A stretch of DNA of 64,000 nucleotides from Spirosoma fluviale. GTDB lineage: Bacteria > Bacteroidota > Bacteroidia > Cytophagales > Spirosomataceae. The notes beneath the pieces were generated by a model. It made no database searches. It was not told where the DNA came from and saw only the letters and a list, made by a program, of their open reading frames with translations. A program made the translations under genes and the position numbers. Shown here piece by piece: positions 7,177 to 15,737 of this stretch (its first letter is position 1; every line of letters starts with the position of its first letter). The stretch lies in NCBI RefSeq assembly GCF_900230225.1, contig NZ_OCNH01000002.1, forward strand, positions 559,844 through 623,843, given 5' to 3'.

Positions 7177-8409
7177 TCATCCTACCAACGCCCTCAATTC
7201 CTCCACAACACCTTTAATCGCGGCAACTGTCGCCACTACGTCAGCTTCGGTGTTGAACCGGCCCAGGCTGAAGCGCAGGCAGCAAAAGGCTTCGGTTTCG
7301 CTCAGGCCCATCGCCAGCAGTACGTGCGAGGGGTCAATGGAAGCCGCTGTACAGGCCGAGCCATTGGAAACGGCGATGCCTTCCAAACCCATAATCAGCG
7401 CGTCGGAGTCGCAGTTTTCGAAATAGATGTTGGTGGTATTGTAAAGCCGGTGTTCTCGATTACCATTTACCCGTGTACCCGGAATAGTAAGTAGAGCCGT
7501 TTCAAGTAGAGATGCAATACGTTGCGTCTCATATGCGCCAGCCCGTTTCGATTGCGTCTCTTTCGCGCCAGCCATTTCCAGCCTTGCCAATTCAGCGGCT
7601 TTTCCCATCCCGACTATTCCCGGCACATTAAGCGTACCGCTACGTAACCCACGTTCATGACCGCCACCGTGCAACAAAGCTTCCAATTTTACTTTACTCG
7701 GCAATCCAGCCCGGTATCCTCCACCCTGTAGCCGTCGCTGCCGGACAAACAGACCACCCACACCTTTAGGGCCGTAGAACTTATGCCCGGAAAAAGCTAG
7801 TAAATCAATCAAAGAGGTATCCACATTGATCGGCAGTTTACCCACCGCCTGGGTGGCGTCGGTCATAAATAAGGCACCGGCTTCGTGGGCGATCCGGGCA
7901 ATTTCCTCAATGGGTTGAATAACGCCCGTTTCGTTATTCACCAGCATGACCGATACCAGAATGGTGTCGGGCCGGAGCGCATCTTTTAATACGGACAAAT
8001 CCAATAACCCCGCGCCGGCGCTCCGGGCTGGCTGAACTGGCAAATACGTGACGTCATGACCCCGTTTTTCCAGATAGGCGCACACATCCAGCACGGCTTT
8101 GTGCTCGGTCTGAACCGTGATGATGTGTCCGGGACCCCGGCTGGCCCCCTGATTCCGATATGTTTCGGCAACACCCTTAATGGCCAGATTGATGGCTTCC
8201 GTAGCGCCCGATGTAAAAACCAGCTCGTGCGTTTCGCAAACCAGCAGCTCGGCAAGTTGCTGGCGAGCCTGCTTGACTGCTTCACTCGCGCCAACGCCAA
8301 ACGGGTGCGTACTGGCCGCATTGGCAAAATTGTCGGTCAGAAACGGCATCATGGCGTCCAGCGCACGCGGGTCCAGCCTGGTGGTGGCGTTGTTGTCGAG
8401 GTAAATCAT
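7177..8409 (-). CDS. Cysteine desulfurase, NifS/DndA-like
   Basis: A PLP enzyme that takes sulfur from cysteine as a persulfide. Seen directly: N-terminal MIYLDNNATTRLDPRALDAM, the PLP Lys210 in FSGHKFYGPKG, the GGGHERGLRSGT loop and catalytic Cys353 in SNGSACTAASIDPSHVL. At 410 residues it is slightly long because of an insert near 280-300 (AGAKETQSKRAGAYETQ) made of an imperfect ~23-bp direct repeat at 7521-7575. It ends in EELRALVG. DndA, the sulfur donor for DNA phosphorothioation, belongs to this family, and the dnd genes lie only 3.6 kb away, so a DndA role is possible. A general NifS/IscS-like role is equally possible, because no iscU or dndC is visible. Confidence 0.9.
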   Translation of the reverse strand: MIYLDNNATTRLDPRALDAMMPFLTDNFANAASTHPFGVGASEAVKQARQQLAELLVCETHELVFTSGATEAINLAIKGVAETYRNQGASRGPGHIITVQTEHKAVLDVCAYLEKRGHDVTYLPVQPARSAGAGLLDLSVLKDALRPDTILVSVMLVNNETGVIQPIEEIARIAHEAGALFMTDATQAVGKLPINVDTSLIDLLAFSGHKFYGPKGVGGLFVRQRRLQGGGYRAGLPSKVKLEALLHGGGHERGLRSGTLNVPGIVGMGKAAELARLEMAGAKETQSKRAGAYETQRIASLLETALLTIPGTRVNGNREHRLYNTTNIYFENCDSDALIMGLEGIAVSNGSACTAASIDPSHVLLAMGLSETEAFCCLRFSLGRFNTEADVVATVAAIKGVVEELRALVG

Positions 8410-8604
8410 ACGTAAAGATACACAGCCCTGAGAAAGAAGGGAAGACGACTAGCTTGCTACTGCCTGATCCCTCCCAACATACCGTTAGATATTATTTAAC
8501 TCTATCGATATAATCTTCTTGTGCTATTTTGAGCTAATGTATAACTTGGCGAAGTATGCTTATTTCTTCACATATTAGTTTCACTTTTCTAATCTCCAGT
8601 CAGT

Positions 8605-9828
8605 ATGTTCAATCATTCCCTGAGAAAAGCCCTATGGTCGGCAATTGTGCCAGCCTTGCTAACGGCCTGCCAGCCTGCAGACAACTTCCAGCGTCAGCCG
8701 GATGATGTGGTTCGTTACGGTAGCCAGGCATCGTCGGCACGGGCCGCTGCCGATGTACAGAAATACATTATCACCTTTAAGGCCGATCCACTCATTACCC
8801 GTTCGTTGCCCGACAATGCCGGTACGTATGATGCACGGGTGCAACAGATGCAAGGGCTGATTGCCCGATTGGTGGGGACCGATATTGCCGGGAAGACCCA
8901 GGAAGTCTACACAACGGCCATCCGTGGATTTGCCGCCGAACTGACTACCGCCGAGCTAGCCCGCTTGCAACGGCTGCCTTTCATTGCCAGCATTGTACCC
9001 GATCAGGTCGTTTCACTGGCCGTACCAACAGGTATCGACATAACGATAGGCGCTCAGACTGTACCCTGGGGTATCGAACGGGTGGGGGGTAGTCGGCTCT
9101 ATACGGGACCTAACAAGGCCTGGATTCTGGATACGGGAATTGATTTCGATCACCCCGACCTGAACGTTGATCTGCCGTTGTGTCGTAATTTCAATAACCC
9201 ACGGCGCAACGCCGATGACGACAACGGACACGGTTCGCACGTGGCCGGTACCATTGGGGCTAAAGACAACAACTTTGGTGTAGTGGGTGTTGCAGCGGGT
9301 GTGAAGGTAATTGCCGTGAAAGTACTGGCTGCGTCGGGGAGTGGTTCCTACGCCGGCGTGATTGCCGGTATCGACTACGTAGCCACGGCGGGTGCACCGG
9401 GCGATGTAGCGAACATGAGCCTGGGAGGGGGCATTTACGCGCCGGTTGATGAAGCAGTAAAAGGGGCCGCCAATAAAGGAATCCTGTTTGCGCTGGCGGC
9501 AGGCAACGAGTCGCAGAATGCAAATAACTCATCTCCAGGCCGTACCAACCACCCAAACGTCTATACCGTTTCGGCGCATGACTACGACGATAAATTTGCG
9601 TCGTTCTCCAACTTCGGAAATCCACCCATCGACTGGTGTGCGCCCGGTGTTAGTGTTTTGTCGACCTGGCGTTCGGGCGGGTACCGAACCATTAGCGGCA
9701 CCTCAATGGCAACCCCCCACGTAGCGGGTATCCTGCTGTATGGCACGCCTGCTTCACGCGGACCTGTAATCGGCGACCGGGACAGCAACCCGGATCAGAT
9801 GGCCAAACTGCCGTCTGTAACTCCATAA
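8605..9828 (+). CDS. Secreted subtilisin-like serine protease (S8 family, lipoprotein)
   Basis: The signal peptide ends in a lipobox-like LLTACQ, so it is probably exported and lipid-anchored. An inhibitor-I9-type propeptide (about 48-130) precedes the peptidase domain. The catalytic triad is visible: Asp176 in ILDTGID, His209 in GHGSHVAG and Ser367 in GTSMATPHVAG, with the oxyanion Asn in ALAAGNES. This is the proteinase K-like arrangement. The protein ends about 40 residues after the Ser motif with no sorting domain, and at 407 residues it is a compact member. It stands alone and ends at a strong shared hairpin terminator. Confidence 0.93.
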   Translation: MFNHSLRKALWSAIVPALLTACQPADNFQRQPDDVVRYGSQASSARAAADVQKYIITFKADPLITRSLPDNAGTYDARVQQMQGLIARLVGTDIAGKTQEVYTTAIRGFAAELTTAELARLQRLPFIASIVPDQVVSLAVPTGIDITIGAQTVPWGIERVGGSRLYTGPNKAWILDTGIDFDHPDLNVDLPLCRNFNNPRRNADDDNGHGSHVAGTIGAKDNNFGVVGVAAGVKVIAVKVLAASGSGSYAGVIAGIDYVATAGAPGDVANMSLGGGIYAPVDEAVKGAANKGILFALAAGNESQNANNSSPGRTNHPNVYTVSAHDYDDKFASFSNFGNPPIDWCAPGVSVLSTWRSGGYRTISGTSMATPHVAGILLYGTPASRGPVIGDRDSNPDQMAKLPSVTP

Positions 9829-9850
9829 GTCAGGGAAGCCTGATACCAAT

Positions 9851-9882
9851 GCAAAAGGCCGGAAGAGATTCCGGCCTTTTGC
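9851..9882. terminator. Bidirectional intrinsic terminator
   Basis: A perfect 14-bp stem (GCAAAAGGCCGGAA with its complement) and a GAGA loop lie between the convergent protease and curlin genes. Because the arms start AAAA and end TTTT, both strands have a U-tract. Confidence 0.9.
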
Positions 9883-9902
9883 ATTTTAAAGAAACACCTG
9901 AC

Positions 9903-11081
9903 TTACGGAGTTACAACTCCTGATGTTTGGTTAATGATGCTGGTGTTTCCATTGCCCATTTGCTGAATCTGCAACAGGTTGCCAACACCGGTCTGGGTAA
10001 CTATGAGGGAGTTGTTGTCACCCTGCTGCATGACAAAATCCGTTGATGTCGGATTAAGGATAGCGTTACCTGTGCCGATCTGCTGAAAAACAGCCTGGTT
10101 TCCATTACCAGTCTGAATAACGCCCGATACGTTAAAATCGCCTGATTGGGTAATCTGCGCACTATTGGAGTAGCTTATAGTTTGTCCGGCCTTACCCTGA
10201 CCAATATAAGCCCGGTTTTCATCCCCGGTTTGGGTGATGCTAGCCTGTCCGCCGATAGCTGCAAATTGCTCAATAGTGGCCTCGTTGAAAAGGCCAATCT
10301 GCGCCGTACTAGCCGTGCTGCTGATTGTCGCGAAGTCAGACTGGTCAATGTAACTGACGTTGCCATAACCCGACTGGAACGTAGTCGCATTATTGTCCGG
10401 TCCAGCTCCGTTTTCCTGATAGATTTCGGCCAGGTTCTGATCGCCTTCCTGGGTGATTTGGGCGGTTTGTGCAAACGTACTGGTCTGATTAATGTAGGCT
10501 TCGTTACCACCAATTAAGTAAATGGTCCCATTCTGATTAATCGTAGCCGTTTGGTTTTCGCCATTCTGCCGAATTTCGGCGGCATCGAGGTAGCTCAGGT
10601 TGGTTTGTGTAATGGTAGCGGTGTTGCCGGAGCCGGCTCCGGTTTGCTCAATACCTGCCGAACTACCAACGGCGGCAAGCTGATTGACCGTTGCTCTTTG
10701 GTTGATACCGGATTGATTTATTGACACTTCGCTGCCGTAGGTGAAAAAGTCTGACTGATTGGCCAGGGCCTCGTTGTTGGTGCCATTCTGTAAAATCTGG
10801 ATAAACGTGCCGGGGCCGGAGCCATCATCCTGGGTAGCAACGGCTTTGTTGCCTGTGCCAGTTTGCGTAATGTTAATTTCCTGGGCGTAGGTGCTGGTTT
10901 GGGAAGTTGTTAGTTGGTTGTTGGTTCCGTTCTGTACCGCAAGCACTTCCTGACCCTGCCCCTCCTGGGCAAGCGTGGCTTTGTTGTCGATACCGGTCTG
11001 GCTCAGTGTGGTAACGTTTGATTGGGCATATGCAGTAGCCATGGTCAGTAGCATAGACCATGTAAGTAATAGGTTTTTCAT
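9903..11081 (-). CDS. Curlin-repeat (functional amyloid-like) secreted protein
   Basis: A 392-residue protein with a cleavable signal (MKNLLLTWSMLLTMATAYAQ). The rest is made of many ~20-25-residue repeats with regularly spaced Gln, Asn and Gly, for example QTGIDNKATLAQEG, QNGTNNQ and QTGTGNKAVATQ. This is the curlin repeat seen in CsgA/CsgB, where each unit forms one turn of a beta-solenoid amyloid. It has more repeats than CsgA (five). No csgE, csgF or csgG secretion gene is near, so export must use genes elsewhere. A role in biofilm matrix or adhesion is inferred from the family. The last repeats (MQQGDNNSLIVTQTGVGN) are among the most regular. Confidence 0.88.
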   Translation of the reverse strand: MKNLLLTWSMLLTMATAYAQSNVTTLSQTGIDNKATLAQEGQGQEVLAVQNGTNNQLTTSQTSTYAQEINITQTGTGNKAVATQDDGSGPGTFIQILQNGTNNEALANQSDFFTYGSEVSINQSGINQRATVNQLAAVGSSAGIEQTGAGSGNTATITQTNLSYLDAAEIRQNGENQTATINQNGTIYLIGGNEAYINQTSTFAQTAQITQEGDQNLAEIYQENGAGPDNNATTFQSGYGNVSYIDQSDFATISSTASTAQIGLFNEATIEQFAAIGGQASITQTGDENRAYIGQGKAGQTISYSNSAQITQSGDFNVSGVIQTGNGNQAVFQQIGTGNAILNPTSTDFVMQQGDNNSLIVTQTGVGNLLQIQQMGNGNTSIINQTSGVVTP

Positions 11082-11660
11082 AATTTAAAGGGTAGATTGA
11101 AAAATAAAAGAAACTGTTGAGTCACGAATAAATCATCTTCCGTAAAGTCTGGATGAATCAGGCAAATAGCCCGGCCGACCCTATTACGAAGCTCACGGTA
11201 ACACCCATCATGCGATCAGTGTATTACGGGCAGAGGTGTGGATAAACGTCTCAAAATGAACCGGCAGGATAGTAATTGAATGGAAATGATTGCATGGGTT
11301 TTCTTCGTCCTTTTCAGGAATTTCATCCGGGGGGCCGTTTCCCTTTCACGAAATACAGGGGCAGTTACTGTTCAGTCTATATAAACCATGTGCTAAATGT
11401 ATGTTGTTAGCACGTAAGACTAGCGCCGTTAACTAAGTTAAGCCGGTTAGTTGCTAAAAATCCGCAAAGTTTTAGGTCTGTATTTGCATAGGCTGCTGGC
11501 GTATGTGGCCGGGAGTTTGATCGTGGTATGTACTAGCGGGTACATACTGCGTTGATTGTCAGTAGACTTTTGTCTCCAATACGCCTAATCCTATTTCGTT
11601 CGCTAAGTTTCTGTTGGTGACAGCCGGGTTTTGAGTATGTTTGAGTCATATTCATTAATT
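11082..11660. other. Intergenic region between divergent curlin and deacetylase genes
   Basis: About 580 bases with no convincing gene. It must contain both divergent promoters. The one structure I can point to is an inverted repeat GTGCTAA-N10-TTAGCAC at 11390-11413, about 310 bases upstream of the curlin start, a possible operator. No clean TAnnTTTG box was found on the curlin side. Confidence 0.5.
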
Positions 11661-12605
11661 ATGTTCAGTCGTAAAATTATTTCGTTTGCTACGGCCATTG
11701 GCCTGTATGTTTTACTAACCAACGGCTTATCGAGCTGCCAGTCGAAGGGTTCAGCAACGGCCGAAACCACCACCAATTCTGTAGCGGTCCCATCCGGTAA
11801 CTCATCAACCGCGGAGAAATCAGCTGACAAAAGTGCTACAGTTCCCAGCGTAACTGCTCCCGATCCGTCGAGCATTCCAGCCAGTAAAATCGCCGATGCC
11901 GCTACCATTCTGGCCCGTCCGCAGGTGCCTGTTTTGTGCTATCATCAGATTCGCGACTGGCGGGCCAGCGACTCCAAATCGGCGAAGGATTACATCATTC
12001 CCGTTGCTGCTTTCCGCGAACAGATGAAAATGCTGGCCGATAGCGGTTACCATACCATCCTGCCCGATCAACTCTACGCTTACCTGGCAACGGGCGCACC
12101 GCTGCCGCCCAAACCCATTATGCTGACCTTCGATGATGGTGACCTCGACCAATACACCGTGGCTGCTCCCGAACTCGAAAAACACGGTTTCAAAGGTGCG
12201 TTCTTTATTATGACCGTGGCCATTGGCCGTCATGGCAAGCAGCCCTATATGGATAAGGCGCAGATTAAGGACCTGTCGGATCGGGGGCATGCCATTGGCG
12301 CCCACACCTGGGATCACCATAATGTGAAGAAATACCAGGGTGATGATTGGAAAATTCAACTGGAAGAACCGAAAGCCAAACTGGAAACGATCATTGGAAA
12401 GCCTATTCATTATTTTGCCTATCCATTCGGTTTGTGGAACAAACAGGCGCTGCCCGAATTACAGAAACGGGGCTATGTAGCTGCGTTCACTCTGGCCGAC
12501 AAGCGGGACGACAGTATGCCGCTCTATACCGTTCGCCGGATCATTGCCGGGGGGCAGTGGAAAGCCACGACCATGTACCGGAACATGATCCAAAGCTTCG
12601 ACTGA
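11661..12605 (+). CDS. Polysaccharide deacetylase (NodB/CE4), lipoprotein
   Basis: The N-terminus MFSRKIISFATAIGLYVLLT followed by GLSSCQS is a lipoprotein signal, which is why I start at ATG 11661 and not at the TTG or ATG 24-30 bases upstream. A low-complexity Ser/Thr/Ala linker leads into a NodB domain: VPVLCYHQIRDW, the metal-binding LTFDDGDLDQY (first Asp pair), HTWDHHN (His pair) and FAYPFGLWNK. CE4 enzymes remove N- or O-acetyl groups from cell-wall or exopolysaccharide chains. It is probably anchored in the periplasm or on the surface. It is followed by a set of hairpins, so it is likely monocistronic. Confidence 0.9.
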   Translation: MFSRKIISFATAIGLYVLLTNGLSSCQSKGSATAETTTNSVAVPSGNSSTAEKSADKSATVPSVTAPDPSSIPASKIADAATILARPQVPVLCYHQIRDWRASDSKSAKDYIIPVAAFREQMKMLADSGYHTILPDQLYAYLATGAPLPPKPIMLTFDDGDLDQYTVAAPELEKHGFKGAFFIMTVAIGRHGKQPYMDKAQIKDLSDRGHAIGAHTWDHHNVKKYQGDDWKIQLEEPKAKLETIIGKPIHYFAYPFGLWNKQALPELQKRGYVAAFTLADKRDDSMPLYTVRRIIAGGQWKATTMYRNMIQSFD

Positions 12606-12777
12606 GTCGGCATGTAGCCTGGACGGCCACGTCCGGGCAAAGAAGGTCTATACCCGGACGTGGCCGTTCAGGCTACATCCGACAGATTTCTCTCCAAAGT
12701 GAAATCCTAAACAGATTTTTAGTAATAAAAGCGGCAAGAGCCGCTTTTATTGTGTAGTGCCGACGGTCGGCACTACA
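12606..12777. repeat. Three successive hairpins after the deacetylase gene
   Basis: First, 12606-12683 has ~31-bp arms with one bulge and one mismatch, centred on TAGCCTGGACGGCCACGTCC. Second, 12724-12751 has a perfect 12-bp stem AATAAAAGCGGC with loop AAGA, a clear intrinsic terminator. Third, 12753-12777 has a perfect 12-bp stem TGTAGTGCCGAC with a one-base loop. The middle one probably ends transcription; the other two look like inserted palindromic elements. Confidence 0.8.
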
Positions 12778-12790
12778 AACCTACCCTCAC

Positions 12791-13648
12791 ATGAAAACCA
12801 GCATTTTCCTCGCTTTAGTTGGTTTATTTTCTGTATTACATTCGGTCACGGCACAACCGAAACCGCCCCGACTGCTTGTCCGGGGCGATGACATGGGCTA
12901 TTCACATGCCGGCAACGAAGCCATTGTAAAATGCTACACAGATGGGATTGAGAAGTCGATCGAAGTGCTGGTGCCCTCGCCCTGGTTTCCCGAAGCGGTT
13001 GAAATGCTGAAGCAGATCCCAACGGCCGATGTCGGTATTCACCTGACCCTAACCAGCGAATGGGATAACGTGAAATGGCGCCCTCTCTCGGATTGTCCGA
13101 GTTTGCGGGATGCCGATGGCTATTTCTTCCCGATGGTTCGCCCGAACAAGGATTACCCTAAACGTTCGGTAGTCGAAAACGACTGGAAACTAGCCGACAT
13201 TGAAAAGGAATTCAGGGCTCAGATTGAACTGGCGATGCGAAAGATTCCCCGCATAAGCCACATTTCCGGCCATATGGGTTGTACGACTCTTACCGACGAG
13301 GTGCAGGCACTCATTAACAAGCTGGCGCAGGAGTATCATCTCCTCAATCCCGGCAACTCCGACCTTGGCCGGGCGGGTTATGTTGGTCCGCATACCACCT
13401 CCGCAGAAAAACTTCAGGGCTTCATGAAAATGCTCGAAAGCCTTGAAGCCGGAAAAACGTATTTATTCGTCGATCACCCCGGACTCGACACGCCCGAAAT
13501 ACAGGCTATTCACCATATTGGCTATGAGAACGTTGCCACCGACCGGCAGGGGGTAACGGATGTCTGGACGAACGTACAGGTGAAGGAGTTGATCAAAAAG
13601 AAAGGCATTCAGCTGATCGGATACAGTGATTTGGGTTTAAGTAAATAG
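12791..13648 (+). CDS. ChbG/HpnK (YdjC-like) deacetylase, secreted
   Basis: A 285-residue protein with signal peptide MKTSIFLALVGLFSVLHSVT. The mature part shows the YdjC/ChbG family features: LLVRGDDMGYSHAGNEAI (metal-binding Asp pair), VGIHLTLTSEW (His), and ISHISGHMGCT with a later FVDHPGLD. These enzymes deacetylate chito-oligosaccharides or related amino sugars. Export is unusual for enterobacterial ChbG but common in Bacteroidota relatives. It follows the CE4 deacetylase in the same direction, but hairpins separate them. Confidence 0.88.
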   Translation: MKTSIFLALVGLFSVLHSVTAQPKPPRLLVRGDDMGYSHAGNEAIVKCYTDGIEKSIEVLVPSPWFPEAVEMLKQIPTADVGIHLTLTSEWDNVKWRPLSDCPSLRDADGYFFPMVRPNKDYPKRSVVENDWKLADIEKEFRAQIELAMRKIPRISHISGHMGCTTLTDEVQALINKLAQEYHLLNPGNSDLGRAGYVGPHTTSAEKLQGFMKMLESLEAGKTYLFVDHPGLDTPEIQAIHHIGYENVATDRQGVTDVWTNVQVKELIKKKGIQLIGYSDLGLSK

Positions 13649-13738
13649 TCAATTGAGGTAATTAAGTAACGGAAGGATTTCTACCTTAATCACGAGTTAT
13701 CACCTTAATTGACCATTTGCCTCAATTAACTATTTACT
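13640..13738. repeat. Long imperfect hairpin between convergent genes
   Basis: The 22-base arms at 13640-13661 and 13717-13738 match at 20 of 22 positions (AGTAAATAGTCAATTGAGGT type). The left arm covers the ChbG stop codon. The loop repeats pieces of the same words (TTAATTGACC, ACCTTAATCA), giving a low-complexity look. It probably terminates both convergent genes. Confidence 0.7.
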
Positions 13739-13743
13739 AGTTT

Positions 13744-14583
13744 TTAAAACCGTCCGGCCCATTCAATACCGGCTACAATATGCGGCATAGCATTTTTGTC
13801 CGTAAAGGTTTCATTAGTATGGCCCATGCCGGTATAAAACACGCGCCCTTTCCCGATCACGTTCGTCCATGAAATTGGGTGGTCGCCCCCCATCGCTTTG
13901 GGAAAGGTTGCTTTGTAGGTAGCTTCATTTAAGGTTAGCAACACCTGAATGCTGTCTTTTCCCCGAACGCTCTGTTTGAAATTATACCACTCGTCGGCCT
14001 TGTGCCATTTGGCCGGAAGATGCTGGGTTGTGGGGTGATTAGGCGTATCGGTAATGATCTCGGCATCGGGCGTATGCTCAGGGTAAAGCGGGTGGTCGCG
14101 GAAGTGGGTCCCTAATGCATGATCGTACCAGTCCCAGTCGTATTCGGTGTCCGATGCGGCATGGATGCCCACGTAGCCACCGCCGTTCTCAATAAATTTC
14201 TCAAAGGCTCTTTCCTGTTCCGGGGTCAGTACATCGCCCGTGGTCGACAGGAAGACCACCGTTTTAAACCGGCGGAGGAAATCGTCGTTAAAAAAGGCCC
14301 CGTTTTCGGTTGTTCTGACGTCCCAGCCTTTTTGGGTACCCACTTTTTTGAGGGCCTCGATCCCCGGCTCAATGGACTCGTGACGGAAGCCGTTGGTTTT
14401 GGAAAATATCAACACGCCTTTCGGCCCAACCTGTCCGGGGTCGGCGGGGCGGGTAGTGTCAAAAACCGGCTTCTGCCAGGGTAGTTTGCGCGTTACATAC
14501 ATACCAAACGTAACAAAGCCGCCAATCAATAGGGCAAAAACAAGGACAAGGCCGAGAAGAATTTTTAGAAGTTTACGGAGCAT
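13744..14583 (-). CDS. ThuA-like domain protein
   Basis: An N-terminal membrane segment (about 5-28) is followed by a ThuA domain: GVLIFSKTNGFRHESIEPGI, TVVFLSTTGDVLTPEQERAF, a GGGYVGIHAASDTEYDW core and a C-terminal GRVFYTGMGHTNETF. ThuA proteins have a class I glutamine-amidotransferase-like fold and occur in sugar-utilisation loci (trehalose, PQQ-dehydrogenase and sugar-isomerase clusters). Their reaction is not settled. It follows the sugar isomerase on the same strand but beyond a strong hairpin, so it is probably a separate transcript. Likely periplasmic and membrane-tethered. Confidence 0.9.
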   Translation of the reverse strand: MLRKLLKILLGLVLVFALLIGGFVTFGMYVTRKLPWQKPVFDTTRPADPGQVGPKGVLIFSKTNGFRHESIEPGIEALKKVGTQKGWDVRTTENGAFFNDDFLRRFKTVVFLSTTGDVLTPEQERAFEKFIENGGGYVGIHAASDTEYDWDWYDHALGTHFRDHPLYPEHTPDAEIITDTPNHPTTQHLPAKWHKADEWYNFKQSVRGKDSIQVLLTLNEATYKATFPKAMGGDHPISWTNVIGKGRVFYTGMGHTNETFTDKNAMPHIVAGIEWAGRF

Positions 14584-14616
14584 GGAGAAATTGGGGTTTA
14601 GGGGGTTTAATTAATT

Positions 14617-14691
14617 TTAAAGGGTTGAATGGGTAAGACAAACGCCATACGTTGAAAATATGGCGTTTGTCTTACCCATTCAACCCTTTAA
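14617..14691. terminator. Perfect 33-bp-arm hairpin terminator
   Basis: The arms 14617-14649 and 14659-14691 are perfectly complementary, with a 9-base loop and AT-rich bases outside. It sits just after the isomerase stop. Stems this long are far beyond what termination needs. Confidence 0.85.
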
Positions 14692-14693
14692 GA

Positions 14694-15719
14694 TCAGGCC
14701 AGTTCGGCGCGTACCCGTTCGAGCAGGGTCTTGGTGGCCTTAATCCCGTCGTTGGCCGGTAGGTAACCACCCGTTGGGTTGTACATGCTCATGATACCGC
14801 CTTCGTATTCGACACCGACGTATCCGTTGAAGCCCGCATCTTTAATGATCTTGAACATTTTCCGGAAATCGGTTTCGGTCTCGTTGCCTTTCGCGTCGAA
14901 CTTGTGGGTCTTGGCACTAATCCCTTTAGCATACGGCATCATTTTCTTTACGCCCTCATACCGGTCATATTCCTTAATACATTTGGTGCCCATAATGCCT
15001 TTGATGTCGTTAGTTTCGGGCTTGCTGCGCTGCCGACAGAAGTTGCCAAAGTCGGGCAGCAAACCCGCGTTGGGCATGTTTACTTGTTTGATAACGCCCA
15101 CCAGCCAGTCGATGTCCGTCGAGTTGCCGAAGTGGTTTTCCACGATCACGTTCATCTTCGATTTGGCGGCATACTCCAGCAGCTTGTGGTACCCGTCGGC
15201 GGCTGTTTTGGCGGCTTCGTTGGCCGGGTCGTCTGCAGCACCCGATATGGCGCGGGAGGTGTCGCCGAGGTTTACCCGGATGGCAGTACACCCCAGAAAC
15301 TTGGCTGCATCGACCCAGGCATGGTGCGACTCGACGGCCTGCTGACGTTTGGTCTTATCCAGATCGGCAATGTTGGCTCCATCAACCATAATGAGGTTGT
15401 TCTTCATGCCCAGGTCGTCGCAGCGCTGTTTGAGTTCCTTCAAATACGCCGGATCGGTATGCTTGTTATTGAAAAACATGGATACGTATTCGAGTACGTT
15501 GATACCGAAATCGTTTTTGGCTTTGGCCGGAAACTCCATGTTGGTCATCTTGCCCGACATAAGCTCACCCGCAAAGGAGAACTCGGCCAGCGAGATGTCG
15601 AATCCAAACTTTGGGGCACTTATTTCGGCAAACAGTTGATTGGGTAGGGCGGATGCCAGGCCGACGCCAGCGGTTGTCAGACCGAGTTGATGGAGGAAAT
15701 TACGACGGGATTGTGTCAT
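14694..15719 (-). CDS. Sugar phosphate isomerase/epimerase (xylose isomerase-like TIM barrel), Tat-exported
   Basis: It begins with a Tat signal (SRRNFLHQLGLTTAGVGLAS), so it is exported folded, probably with a metal bound. The body is an AP-endonuclease-2/xylose-isomerase-like TIM barrel with IRVNLGDT, NVIVENHFGNST, GLLPDFGNF and YVGVEYEGG strands that carry the usual Glu/Asp/His metal ligands. It starts 18 bases after the stop of the PQQ-type sugar dehydrogenase on the same strand, so the two form an operon. A role in periplasmic sugar interconversion is inferred from family and context. Confidence 0.9.
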   Translation of the reverse strand: MTQSRRNFLHQLGLTTAGVGLASALPNQLFAEISAPKFGFDISLAEFSFAGELMSGKMTNMEFPAKAKNDFGINVLEYVSMFFNNKHTDPAYLKELKQRCDDLGMKNNLIMVDGANIADLDKTKRQQAVESHHAWVDAAKFLGCTAIRVNLGDTSRAISGAADDPANEAAKTAADGYHKLLEYAAKSKMNVIVENHFGNSTDIDWLVGVIKQVNMPNAGLLPDFGNFCRQRSKPETNDIKGIMGTKCIKEYDRYEGVKKMMPYAKGISAKTHKFDAKGNETETDFRKMFKIIKDAGFNGYVGVEYEGGIMSMYNPTGGYLPANDGIKATKTLLERVRAELA

Positions 15720-15737
15720 GGCAGGGTTTGGATCAGA

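Noticed and set aside
11390..11413. GTGCTAA-N10-TTAGCAC as a proven curli operator
   Set aside because: It is a symmetric site in the right region, but no cognate regulator or repeat occurrence supports more than a mention.
14904..15647. Forward frame of about 247 codons across the sugar isomerase
   Set aside because: Antisense of the intact Tat-exported isomerase with no domain of its own.
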